Origin: Bacteroidales bacterium
GTDB lineage: Bacteria; Bacteroidota; Bacteroidia; Bacteroidales; Muribaculaceae
Reading direction: 5' to 3'
Length of the DNA stretch: 21,948 nt
Assembly: GCA_004552485.1 (NCBI GenBank)
Contig: SFOH01000036.1
Span: forward strand, 1 to 21,948
Position numbers and translations under genes: made by a program. This document shows, one piece after another, positions 7,604 through 14,449 of the stretch. Numbering within the stretch: position 1 is the first letter of the stretch; the number at the start of each line of letters is the position of its first letter. The notes under the pieces were generated by a model. It saw nothing but the letters and a program-made list of their open reading frames with translations, did no database searches and had not been told where the DNA came from.

Positions 7604-9571
7604 TCAGAGCAGGTCGGTGTCATCCTCTATAACAAGGTTGTCGATGATGAAGTTCTGTCGGTCCATGGTGTTCTTGCCCATGTAGAACTCGAGGACGGAG
7701 GCCACGCCGTCGTCCTTGCGCAGATGCACTCGGTCGAGGCGCATGTCCGGGCCGATGAAGCCGCGGAACTCCTCGGGCGAAATCTCGCCGAGGCCTTTGA
7801 ATCGGGTGATTTCGGCGTTGTTCTGGCCCACGCGGGCGATGGCGTCGAGGCGCTCGTCGTCGCTGTAGCAGTAGGTGATGTCGGCTTCGGCACCTTTCTT
7901 CTTGCCGCGCTTGACGGTTTTGGTGTTGGTGACGCGGAAGAGGGGCGTCTGCAGGACGTAGACGTGGCCCTGGCGCACCAGCTCGGGGAAGAACTGGAGG
8001 AAGAAGGTGAGGACGAGCATGCGGATGTGCATGCCGTCGACATCGGCATCGGTGGCGATAATCACCTTGTTGTAGCGCAGGTCGTCCATGGAGTCCTCGA
8101 TGTTGAGGGCGGCCTGGAGGGCGTTGAACTCGTCGTTCTCGTAGACGACCTTCTTGGTGAGGCCGAACGAGTTGAGCGGTTTGCCGCGGAGGGCGAAGAC
8201 GGCCTGGGTGCGCACGTCGCGGATTTTGGTGATGGAGCCGGCGGCGGAGTCGCCCTCGGTGATGAAAATCGAGGAGGCTTCCTTGACCTCGGGGTCTCCC
8301 TTGGCGTCGTTGTAGTGGACGGTGCAGTCGAGGAGTTTCTTGTTGTGGACATTCACCTTCTTAGCCTTCTCGCGGGCGAGTTTGGTGACGCCGGCCATGG
8401 CCTTGCGCTCTTTCTCGCTCTCCTGGATTTTCTTGAGCATGGCCTCGGCGACGGCGGGGGTGCGGTGGAGGGTGTTGTCGAGCTCGCGTTTGATGAAGTC
8501 GCCGACGAACTTGGCCACGGTGGGGCCGTCGGGGCCCATGCTGCCGCTGCCGAGTTTGGTCTTGGTCTGGCTCTCGAAGACGGGCTCCTGGACCTTGATG
8601 GCGATGGCGGCGACCATGCCGTTGCGGATGTCCGACGACTCGAAGTTCTTGGAATAGAACTCCTTGACGGTGCGGGTGACGGCGTCCTTGAAGGCGGTGA
8701 GATGCGTTCCGCCCTGGGTGGTGTGCTGGCCGTTGACGAAGGAATAGTACTCCTCGCCGTACTGGTTGGCGTGGGTGATGGCCACCTCGATGTCCTCGCC
8801 CTGGAGGTGGATGACGGGGTAGAGCGGCTCCTTGCTCATGTTCTCGGCCAGGAGGTCGAGCAAGCCGTGGCGCGAATGGAAGCGTTTGCCGTTGAGAATC
8901 ACCGAAAGGCCCACGTTCAGGAAGGTGTAGTTCTTGACCAGGGGGACGATGAACTCCTCGCGGAAGCGGAAGCCGCGGAAGATGGAGTTGTCGGGGGTGA
9001 ACTGCACGAAGGTGCCGTTGGGCTCGTCCGTAGGCTCGGGTTCGGTCTCGCGCACGAGCTGTCCGCAGCTGAAGACGGCGGTCTTCATCATCCCGTCGCG
9101 CACGGAGCGAATCTCGAAGTCGGTGCTCAGTGCGTTGACGGCCTTGATGCCGACGCCGTTCAGTCCCACCGACTTCTTGAAGGCCTTGGAATCGTACTTG
9201 CCGCCGGTGTTCATGCGGGCGGAGACGTCCACGAGCTTGCCCAGAGGGATGCCGCGGCCATAGTCGCGGACGGAGACGGTGGTCTCGGTGACATCGAGGA
9301 CGATGCGCTTGCCGAAGCCCATCATGTACTCGTCGAGGGCGTTGTCCATGACCTCCTTGAGCAGCACGTAGATGCCGTCGTCGGCGCCGGTTCCGTCGCC
9401 GAGTTTGCCGATGTACATGCCGGGGCGCAGGCGGATGTGCTCGCGCCAGTCGAGGGTCTTGATGTCGTCCTCGCTGTATTCGACTGCGGGGCGGGCCTCG
9501 CCAGCGGCGCCGGCGAAGAGCGAGTCGCGGTCTTCTGCTGTGTCTTTATTCTTGTCTGTGTCTGTGCTCAT
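7604..9571 (-). CDS. parE: DNA topoisomerase IV subunit B (ParE-type)
   Basis: A 655-residue type IIA topoisomerase ATPase subunit, starting at the ATG at 9571 (MSTDTDKNKD). An open frame continues 39 codons upstream through the promoter region and is not used here. The GHKL ATPase shows LRPGMYIG, EVMDNALDEY (catalytic Glu73), VRDYGRGIPLG and SVGLNGVGIKAVNAL. The Toprim domain has TEGDSAAGS (Glu439) and ATDADVDG (Asp508, 510, 512). TRFKGLGEISPEEF is near the C-terminus. The form GDSAAGSITKIRD and the absence of a GyrB-type insertion favour ParE over GyrB. It would decatenate chromosomes together with ParA/ParC encoded elsewhere. First gene of the parE-coaD-ctp cluster. Confidence 0.92.
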   Translation of the reverse strand: MSTDTDKNKDTAEDRDSLFAGAAGEARPAVEYSEDDIKTLDWREHIRLRPGMYIGKLGDGTGADDGIYVLLKEVMDNALDEYMMGFGKRIVLDVTETTVSVRDYGRGIPLGKLVDVSARMNTGGKYDSKAFKKSVGLNGVGIKAVNALSTDFEIRSVRDGMMKTAVFSCGQLVRETEPEPTDEPNGTFVQFTPDNSIFRGFRFREEFIVPLVKNYTFLNVGLSVILNGKRFHSRHGLLDLLAENMSKEPLYPVIHLQGEDIEVAITHANQYGEEYYSFVNGQHTTQGGTHLTAFKDAVTRTVKEFYSKNFESSDIRNGMVAAIAIKVQEPVFESQTKTKLGSGSMGPDGPTVAKFVGDFIKRELDNTLHRTPAVAEAMLKKIQESEKERKAMAGVTKLAREKAKKVNVHNKKLLDCTVHYNDAKGDPEVKEASSIFITEGDSAAGSITKIRDVRTQAVFALRGKPLNSFGLTKKVVYENDEFNALQAALNIEDSMDDLRYNKVIIATDADVDGMHIRMLVLTFFLQFFPELVRQGHVYVLQTPLFRVTNTKTVKRGKKKGAEADITYCYSDDERLDAIARVGQNNAEITRFKGLGEISPEEFRGFIGPDMRLDRVHLRKDDGVASVLEFYMGKNTMDRQNFIIDNLVIEDDTDLL

Positions 9572-9624
9572 GATTATGCATAATATGGTACGCACACGCA
9601 CGGGCGTAGGCGCGTTCCAACTGA

Positions 9625-9656
9625 CAAAGGTACTAATTTTTCGCCACTTGTGCAAT
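9625..9656 (-). promoter_or_regulatory. Promoter of parE-coaD-ctp
   Basis: On the minus strand, ATTG (9653-9656) precedes TACCTTTG (9625-9632) by 20 nt, close to the Bacteroidetes consensus with a perfect -7 element. This gives a 5' leader of about 50 nt to the ATG at 9571 and supports that start over the longer frame. The rest of the gap to HU (9657-9878) is AT-rich and holds the HU promoter region; I see nothing else in it. Confidence 0.65.
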
Positions 9657-9753
9657 TTTTCCGACACACTCGCCGTTTTTGGCCCCAAAACGCCCCCGCG
9701 AACATATAAAAATACCTAATTATCAAAAAATCAGCAGAAAAAATGCCCGCTTT

Positions 9754-9787
9754 ATTGCGCTCATTTCAAAAAAAATTACGATATTTG
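9754..9787 (+). promoter_or_regulatory. Possible promoter of the HU gene
   Basis: GATATTTG (9780-9787) matches the TAnnTTTG element at all but one fixed position, with ATTG 22 nt upstream (9754-9757). A start near 9791 would give a leader of about 90 nt before HU. The match is weaker than the other promoters in this window. Confidence 0.3.
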
Positions 9788-9878
9788 CAGTCGCATTCTT
9801 TCCGGCAGCCCCGCCTCACGGCCTAACTGCCTATCTTACAACGTTATTTGTATCATCAATTCTTAAATAAAACCAAAA

Positions 9879-10151
9879 ATGACTAAAGCCGACATCGTTA
9901 CCGAGATTTCAAAGAGCACCGGCATTGAGAAAGCCGTAGTACTTGAGACCGTCGAGAAATTCATGGAGACCGTCAAGGACTCTCTCGCACATGGCAACAA
10001 CGTTTACCTGCGCGGTTTTGGCAGCTTCATTATCAAGACCCGCTCTGAGAAGACCGCCCGCAACATCTCCAAGAACACCACCATCATCATCCCCGAGCAC
10101 AAAATCCCCGCTTTCAAGCCTGCCAAAGTGTTCATGGAAGAGGTGAAATAA
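9879..10151 (+). CDS. HU family DNA-binding protein
   Basis: A 90-residue protein of typical HU length. It has the N-terminal helices (MTKADIVTEISKSTGIEKAVVLETVEKFM), the turn into the sheet VYLRGFGSFIIKTR (canonical LRGFGSF), and an arm region with KTARNIS and IIPEHKIPAFKPAKVF. It bends and compacts DNA as a dimer. The arm has IIIPEHKIPAFKP, in the place of the classical RNPxTG / IPAxxxPxFxxG sequences, with the IPAFKP core kept. It lies 57 bases upstream of a 29-codon basic-peptide gene on the same strand, so the two may share a transcript. Confidence 0.95.
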   Translation: MTKADIVTEISKSTGIEKAVVLETVEKFMETVKDSLAHGNNVYLRGFGSFIIKTRSEKTARNISKNTTIIIPEHKIPAFKPAKVFMEEVK

Positions 10152-10208
10152 GCCTGCCGACGCACGGAAAATCATCACTAATATATTAACTTCTAATTTC
10201 TCACTACA

Positions 10209-10298
10209 ATGCCCAGCGGAAAGAAAAGAAAAGGCCACAAGATGGCCACGCACAAGCGCAAAAAACGTCTGAGAAAGAACCGTCATAAGAAGAAGTAA
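10209..10298 (+). CDS. 29-residue basic peptide, AURKAIP1/COX24 (mS38-like) family
   Basis: ATG at 10209 and TAA at 10296-10298 encode 29 residues starting MPSGKKRKGHKMATHKRKKR and ending in LRKNRHKKK. More than half of the residues are Lys, Arg or His. I recognise it as the tiny Bacteroidetes protein annotated as AURKAIP1/COX24 domain-containing, whose mitochondrial relatives are the small-subunit ribosomal protein mS38. The HKMATHKRKKRLRKNRHKKK core is the family signature. A ribosomal or rRNA-binding role is inference from that homology. The AT-rich stretch directly before the ATG suits Bacteroidetes initiation. It sits between HU and the RNase E/G gene. Confidence 0.85.
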   Translation: MPSGKKRKGHKMATHKRKKRLRKNRHKKK

Positions 10299-10309
10299 GG
10301 ACGGACGGC

Positions 10310-10327
10310 GCTCCCCGCCGCGGGAGC
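10310..10327 (+). terminator. Possible terminator hairpin after the basic-peptide gene
   Basis: GCTCCC (10310-10315) and GGGAGC (10322-10327) form a six-base GC stem with a CGCCGC loop, 12 bases after the stop codon. Only TCTTCCCC follows, so termination would be weak. Confidence 0.35.
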
Positions 10328-10469
10328 CTCTTCCCCGTCCCCGCTTTGACGGACAGCCTCTTCACAGATTGTGTCACCATAAGAACGGACTTCAGCCGGG
10401 AATGCGCAGACAAAGCCTGTCAGCATCGGCTAAAGTTTGTTCTTTGTGATTATTAGACCCCCGGCGTCC

Positions 10470-10487
10470 GAGGCTTTTCCAAGCCTC
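10470..10487 (+). other. Hairpin in the RNase E/G 5' leader
   Basis: GAGGCTT (10470-10476) and AAGCCTC (10481-10487) form a seven-base stem with a TTCC loop, about 80 bases before the ATG. Enterobacterial RNase E is autoregulated through 5' leader hairpins; whether this one does anything similar is speculation. The 271-base gap before the gene contains no convincing promoter, only a loose TAAAGTTTG at about 10431. Confidence 0.3.
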
Positions 10488-10569
10488 CGCCACCCACCCT
10501 CTCCACCGCGGCGCAAACCTGCCGCAGCCCCCAAACTTTTCACACTCAACATCACCCAAAACACCGCAT

Positions 10570-13005
10570 ATGAAAAGCGAACTTATTGTGGACGCACGCC
10601 CCGACCAGGTCTCCATCGCACTGCTGGAGGACACCCGCCTCATGTCGCTGCAGAAAGAGTCACGCAACATAGCGTATGCCGTGGGCGACATTTACAAGGC
10701 ACGCGTCAAAAAACTCATGCCCGGTCTGAATGCCGCCTTCGTGAATGTTGGATACGAACGCGACGCCTTCCTCCACTATCTCGACCTCGGGCCCCACTTC
10801 GCCTCCTACACCGAGTTCATGGACCGTCTCCTCGACCCCGAGGCTAAGTCCATCCCCAACATCTCGCGCATGAAACTGCGCCCCGACATCGACAAGCACG
10901 GCTCCGTAACCGAGCAGCTTGAGTCGGGCCGCGAACTCCTGGTGCAGATCGTCAAAGAGCCCATCTCGTCGAAAGGCCCGCGCCTGACCACCGAAATCAC
11001 CTTCACCGGCCGGTTCCTGGTGCTTATCCCCTTCTCCGACAAAATCTCCATCTCCCAGAAAATCAAGACCACGGAGGAGAAAGTGCGCCTGCGCCAGCTC
11101 ATCGAGTCAATCAAGCCCAAGAACTTCGGCGTCATCGTCCGCACCTCCGCCGAGGGAAAGCGCGTGGCCGAACTCAACCACGAACTCAAAACCCTCGTCC
11201 GCTACTGGGAAGAAACCTGCGCCAAAGCCCGCAAGGCCGACAGCCCCGCACTCGTCTTCGAAGAAGAAAGCCGAATCCTCGGAATGCTCCGCGACGTCTT
11301 CTCGCCCTCTTTCGAGGCCATACACGTCAACGACCGCGACACCTACAAACAGATCGTTGACTACGTCTCGCTCATCGCTCCCGAACGCGCCGACATCGTC
11401 AAGCTCTATCAGAAACAGCAGCCCATCTTCGACGCCTTCAACGTGACGCGACAGATCAAGTCGTCATTCGGCAAAACCGTCTCCTTCAAACAGGGCGCCT
11501 ACATCATCATCGAGCACACCGAAGCACTCCACGTCATCGACGTCAACTCCGGAAACCGCACCAAGGCCACCAACACCCAGGAGACTAACGCCCTCGAGGT
11601 CAACATCCGCGCCGCCGACGAAATAGCACGCCAGCTGCGCCTCCGCGACATGGGCGGAATCATCGTCATCGACTTCATCGACATGAACAAAGCCGAGCAC
11701 CGTCAGGAACTCTACGACCACATGCGCGAAGTCATGGCCAACGACCGTGCCCGCCACAACATCCTGCCCCTCAGCAAGTTCGGCCTAATGCAGATCACCC
11801 GCCAGAGAGTGCGCCCCGTCCTGGACATCGCCACGGAAGAAGACTGTCCCTCGTGCGGCGGAACCGGCAAAGTGCAGCCCTCGCTGCTGTTCACCGACGT
11901 CATCAAAGAAAAAATTGAATACGCCATCACCGACCTGGGCCTCAACAACTTCCGCGTCTACGTCCACCCCTATGTCGACGCCTACCTCAAGAAGGGATGG
12001 CTCCTGAGCGAGTCGGCACGCTGGCGCCGCTCGCTGGGCGGAAAATTCCGCATCATCGCCGATGAGTCGCTGGCATTCCTCCAGTACCGGTTCGTCGACG
12101 CCAAAGGCAACGAAGTGGACGTCAAACAGGAGAAAGACACCAACTCCGCCACAGCCGAGAAGAAGAAAATCAAGGCCACCGAGCGCGGCAAAGAACCCGA
12201 AGAGATAGCCGCCGACCTCCTCGCCGAGGTCCCCGCCACCTCCTCGCGCCGCAAGAAAGGCGCGAAGGCCGCCGCTGAACCCGCCAAGAAAGACGCCACC
12301 CCGGCCAAAGCACAGCAGCCCAAGAAGGACCAGCCCAAGAAAGCCGCGGACCCCGCTAAGCCCGCTGCCGCCCCTCAGAAAGAGCAGCAGTCCAAGCAGG
12401 ACAAGCCCAAGCCCGACCCGTCCAAGAACCAGCCGTCCAAAGCCGAGCAGCCCAAGAAAGAGCAGCAAGCCAAAGCCGAGCCGACCAAGACTCAGCAGGC
12501 CAAGGCTGAACAGCAAAAGACTCAGCAGGCCAAGAACCGTCAGCAGGCCCGGCCCGCCGACACTCAGGCCACCGAAACCCCTGCCGCAGCCGATGCCACC
12601 GCCGAGAGCAAGCCCTCTCAGCCGCGCAAGCGCCGCCCCAAAGCAGAGAAACCGGCCAAGCCCCAAGACGCCGACGAGCAGCCCGCCAAGCAGTCCAAAG
12701 CCGATCAGCAGCCTAAGGCAGACTCTTTTAAAGCCGAGCCTTCTAAAGCTGAGCAAACTAAGGCTGAGCAACCCCACCCCGCTTCTGCAAACGCAGAAGT
12801 TCCGGCCCTGCTCTCCGCGGCCGCCGCTGAAGTCGTCCCCGCTGCCGAGTCCGCACCTGCCGCTTCGCCCGACAACAGCGAAGCCCCGGCCGCCGAAACC
12901 GCCGGCACCGGCGAAAACGCCGCCGCTCCAGCCAAGCGCAAACGCACGCGCCGCCGCCCGGCGCGCCGCCTCTCCGACGCAGCGCCCGAGCCCCCGCAGG
13001 ACTAA
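10570..13005 (+). CDS. rng: Ribonuclease E/G family endoribonuclease with long low-complexity C-terminal tail
   Basis: An 811-residue protein. Residues 1-510 form an RNase E/G catalytic core. It has an S1-like N-terminus (GDIYKARVKKLMPGLNAAFVNVG), VIDVNSGNRT with metal ligand Asp324, EIARQLRLRDMGGIIVIDFIDM with Asp368, and the zinc-link CPSCGGTGKV (Cys426, Cys429). The spacing of the two Asp residues is one residue longer than in E. coli RNase E. From about residue 520 the sequence is Ala/Lys/Pro/Gln-rich and probably disordered. It includes imperfect 10-residue repeats (TQQAKAEQQK) encoded by an 18-nt exact repeat at 12487 and 12517, and ends with a basic patch (KRKRTRRRPARR). The core resembles RNase G, while the tail recalls the RNase E scaffold without shared sequence. 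It cleaves single-stranded RNA in rRNA processing and mRNA decay. Confidence 0.92.
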   Translation: MKSELIVDARPDQVSIALLEDTRLMSLQKESRNIAYAVGDIYKARVKKLMPGLNAAFVNVGYERDAFLHYLDLGPHFASYTEFMDRLLDPEAKSIPNISRMKLRPDIDKHGSVTEQLESGRELLVQIVKEPISSKGPRLTTEITFTGRFLVLIPFSDKISISQKIKTTEEKVRLRQLIESIKPKNFGVIVRTSAEGKRVAELNHELKTLVRYWEETCAKARKADSPALVFEEESRILGMLRDVFSPSFEAIHVNDRDTYKQIVDYVSLIAPERADIVKLYQKQQPIFDAFNVTRQIKSSFGKTVSFKQGAYIIIEHTEALHVIDVNSGNRTKATNTQETNALEVNIRAADEIARQLRLRDMGGIIVIDFIDMNKAEHRQELYDHMREVMANDRARHNILPLSKFGLMQITRQRVRPVLDIATEEDCPSCGGTGKVQPSLLFTDVIKEKIEYAITDLGLNNFRVYVHPYVDAYLKKGWLLSESARWRRSLGGKFRIIADESLAFLQYRFVDAKGNEVDVKQEKDTNSATAEKKKIKATERGKEPEEIAADLLAEVPATSSRRKKGAKAAAEPAKKDATPAKAQQPKKDQPKKAADPAKPAAAPQKEQQSKQDKPKPDPSKNQPSKAEQPKKEQQAKAEPTKTQQAKAEQQKTQQAKNRQQARPADTQATETPAAADATAESKPSQPRKRRPKAEKPAKPQDADEQPAKQSKADQQPKADSFKAEPSKAEQTKAEQPHPASANAEVPALLSAAAAEVVPAAESAPAASPDNSEAPAAETAGTGENAAAPAKRKRTRRRPARRLSDAAPEPPQD

Positions 13006-13021
13006 CATTCGTATCCAACAA

Positions 13022-13050
13022 CGCTATCAAGCGCAAAACCCACACCCCAG
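13022..13050 (+). repeat. Direct repeat, left copy, flanking the toxin-antitoxin island
   Basis: The 29 bases starting cgctatcaagcgcaaaaccc recur at 13898-13926. The first 20 bases are identical and the remainder differs only by the placement of one C within an ACACCC run. The left copy sits directly before the RNase E/G terminator hairpin. Confidence 0.8.
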
Positions 13051-13083
13051 GAACACGGCCTCCCGGCCGTGTTCCTCTTTTTT
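13049..13083 (+). terminator. Intrinsic terminator of the RNase E/G gene
   Basis: AGGAACACGGCC (13049-13060) and GGCCGTGTTCCT (13065-13076) form a perfect 12-bp stem with a TCCC loop, followed by C and six T (13078-13083). It lies 44 bases after the stop codon. Confidence 0.9.
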
Positions 13084-13175
13084 CTCCCCTATCCAACAAA
13101 TAAAAAATCGAGTCGACAAATATGCTTGAGAGCATAATTGCCAACCCGATAGAAATTTACGACCGATTAGTTCGC

Positions 13176-13472
13176 TCAGAGGTCGAAGCTGATGCGAAGA
13201 TGGCCGCCGAGGCCGCGCTCCACAATGTCGTAGAGGGTGCGCAGCGTGATATTTTCTCCGTCATTCTCCACCTTCGAGATAAAGGTACGCTTCTTGTTAA
13301 CGCGCTCGGCAAGCTGTTCCTGAGTCAGGTTCAGTTGCTCGCGGGCGCTCTTGATCTTGCAGCCTATTCGGAGCGCCTCAAGTTCATTCTCAAGACGGTC
13401 GCGTTCGGGAGTGCCGATTTCGCCGTAATATTGAGTCTTAATCTCATCGAGAGTCTTTATGTTTTTCATCAT
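13176..13472 (-). CDS. XRE-family antitoxin (HigA-like)
   Basis: A 98-residue protein. The first 37 residues are helical and charged. A helix-turn-helix domain occupies roughly residues 38-88 (REQLNLTQEQLAERVNKKRT, then FISKVENDGENITLRTLYDI), as in HigA-type antitoxins. Its start overlaps the toxin stop by four bases (ATGA), the usual toxin-first order of HigBA. It should bind and neutralise the toxin and repress the shared promoter. A second ATG one codon later is equally possible. Unlike the toxin gene, this frame is intact. Confidence 0.82.
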   Translation of the reverse strand: MMKNIKTLDEIKTQYYGEIGTPERDRLENELEALRIGCKIKSAREQLNLTQEQLAERVNKKRTFISKVENDGENITLRTLYDIVERGLGGHLRISFDL

Positions 13473-13813
13473 TCACTTTCTTTTTCGTTATAGTATTCAT
13501 CCATTATTCTGAGAGCACGCTCAATCTCCTTCGTCGGCGTCTTCTGCGTTTTCTTTTGGAAACCGCTAAATAGGACAACAAGGCGATTGCCGTCAAAGCA
13601 ACAGAAAATTCTGAATATATCAGAACCAAGCTGAACGCGCACCTCAAACAACCCGTTCGTTCCTTCTATGTATTTGAGGTACGTGATTGGAACACGTTCA
13701 ACCGTTTCAAGAATATCAAGGATTTTGATAATCTTGTCCTGCACTTTCCGTGATTGCTTCTTAAAGAAATCATCGAAATAGTCTTTATATGTTACGACCT
13801 CTCAGTATTTCAT
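13469..13813 (-). pseudogene. RelE/HigB (Gp49)-family toxin, interrupted by an in-frame TGA at codon 4
   Basis: From an uninterrupted GTG at 13744 the frame encodes 91 residues with clear toxin-family blocks: VPITYLKYIEGTNGLFEVRV, GSDIFRIFCCFDGNRLVVLF, and SGFQKKTQKTPTKEIERA. The same frame extends upstream with family-typical N-terminal sequence, EVVTYKDYFDDFFKKQSRKV, to an ATG at 13813, but reads ATG-AAA-TAC-TGA-GAG at the start. Relatives, as I remember them, have Arg before EV here, so CGA to TGA is the simplest explanation. No ATG lies between the TGA and the GTG. Initiation at GTG 13744 would drop the first strand and helix of the fold. The gene is therefore either inactivated, started unusually, or affected by a sequencing error. 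A strong promoter lies immediately upstream. Confidence 0.72.
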
Positions 13814-13817
13814 GCCG

Positions 13818-13849
13818 CAAAGGTAACATATAAATTACATTTCTGCAAA
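13818..13849 (-). promoter_or_regulatory. Promoter of the toxin-antitoxin pair
   Basis: On the minus strand, TTTG (13846-13849), 20 nt, then TACCTTTG (13818-13825): a full consensus promoter. The -7 element ends only four bases before the ATG at 13813, so the transcript would start at or next to that codon (leaderless or nearly so). Confidence 0.7.
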
Positions 13850-13897
13850 TATAACGCCGGGAAAATGCGTTTTGTTCTCAATGTCATCGACAGCCAC

Positions 13898-13926
13898 CGC
13901 TATCAAGCGCAAAACCCCACACCCAG
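13898..13926 (+). repeat. Direct repeat, right copy, flanking the toxin-antitoxin island
   Basis: Near-identical to 13022-13050, starting cgctatcaagcgcaaaaccc. The two copies bound about 850 bases that contain the RNase E/G terminator and the toxin-antitoxin pair. Confidence 0.8.
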
Positions 13927-14117
13927 CCATCGCATTTCACCTTATTAGTCCAATTGGCCTAATTAGACTAATTAATTGCAAGCTCGCAAAATAAATCGGC
14001 AGGGAAATCCGTTATATTAGAAAGACGTGACAGCGAGAAGGCCTCGATTTCCTTTCTATTTGTTAATATTCAGGGGATGGGAGGCCGAAGAAAGGGCGCT
14101 ATTTGTTACGCAATGTT
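13927..14117. other. AT-rich non-coding stretch with inverted repeats
   Basis: No gene is supported here. ATTAGTC (13944-13950) and GACTAAT (13966-13972) are arms of an inverted repeat whose 15-base spacer contains the palindrome CCAATTGG. Further on, GGAAATC and GATTTCC bracket about 40 bases near 14002-14056, and CTATTTGTTA occurs twice (around 14058 and 14099). The base composition is clearly lower in GC than the flanking genes. Confidence 0.4.
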
Positions 14118-14132
14118 AAAGTTGTCAACTTT
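14118..14132. repeat. 15-base palindrome (possible operator)
   Basis: AAAGTTG-T-CAACTTT is a perfect inverted repeat with a one-base centre, lying just upstream of a probable small RNA. It has the size of a dimeric-repressor site, but no regulator can be assigned. Confidence 0.35.
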
Positions 14133-14164
14133 TCAAAAACGCGATTAAACAAAACACCCTGTTT

Positions 14165-14313
14165 CGTTGTCTTATATATACAACAGCAAGAAAAAAGCAT
14201 AAGTGACCAAGTCATACAAGCTTTAGGAACGAATTTGATTAGTTTTTTCATAGGATTAGATTTTTAAGGTTTTAGGAAGATTGGAGGTCGTGATGACTAC
14301 CAATCTTTTTTTT
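14165..14313 (+). ncRNA. Candidate small non-coding RNA with intrinsic terminator
   Basis: The stretch between the toxin-antitoxin island and the DUF486 gene lacks a credible protein but ends in a textbook terminator. AAGATTGG (14277-14284) pairs with CCAATCTT (14300-14307), extended after one A/A mismatch by a four-base inner stem around a GTGAT loop, and followed by eight T (14306-14313). No protein gene on the plus strand leads into this terminator, because the nearest upstream genes run on the minus strand, so an independent transcript is implied. The 5' end is uncertain: there is no clean TAnnTTTG, only GTTGT...ACAAC around a TATATATA run near 14170-14187. The body is A/T-rich. I could not match it to a named RNA family. 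Confidence 0.45.
14277..14313 (+). terminator. Intrinsic terminator of the candidate small RNA
   Basis: An eight-base stem AAGATTGG/CCAATCTT with an inner GGTC/GACT stem (one G-T pair), GTGAT loop and eight-T tract at 14306-14313. Confidence 0.8.
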
Positions 14314-14328
14314 ATGCCATTGCCCCCT

Positions 14329-14358
14329 CCGCCGTCCGACTCTCCCGTCGGGCGGCGG
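14329..14358. other. Strong GC hairpin between the small RNA and the DUF486 gene
   Basis: CCGCCGTCCGAC (14329-14340) and GTCGGGCGGCGG (14347-14358) form a 12-base stem with one G-T wobble and a TCTCCC loop. No T-tract follows on the plus strand. It may be a back-up terminator or a palindromic repeat. Confidence 0.4.
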
Positions 14359-14414
14359 TCTGTTTCTCGCCGTACGGGCGGGCATAGGCGTTATGCCGTT
14401 TCCAAATTATTTAG

Positions 14415-14422
14415 TAACTTTG
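14415..14422 (+). promoter_or_regulatory. -7 promoter element of the DUF486 gene
   Basis: TAACTTTG matches the Bacteroidetes -7 consensus exactly, 27 bases before the ATG at 14450. No TTTG element stands 20 nt upstream. Its position argues for the 14450 start over upstream in-frame ATGs. Confidence 0.55.
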
Positions 14423-14449
14423 CAGCCGGAATCAAAAAAAACACCAATC

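Noticed and set aside
7592..9583. A 663-codon open frame antisense to parE
   Set aside because: It is a mirror of the GC-biased parE codons. Its Val/Gly/Glu/Asp-rich, repetitive translation matches no family, and parE on the other strand is unambiguous.
9572..9688. A 39-codon N-terminal extension of parE
   Set aside because: It runs through the consensus promoter at 9625-9656 and lacks family similarity. ATG 9571 fits the protein start.
10431..10439. TAAAGTTTG as the RNase E/G promoter
   Set aside because: The spacing between TA and TTTG is three rather than two bases and there is no clear -33 element, so it was not listed as a promoter.
12300..12770. CRISPR-like regular repeats
   Set aside because: The repeats are in-frame codons of the low-complexity RNase E/G tail, imperfect and without unique spacers.
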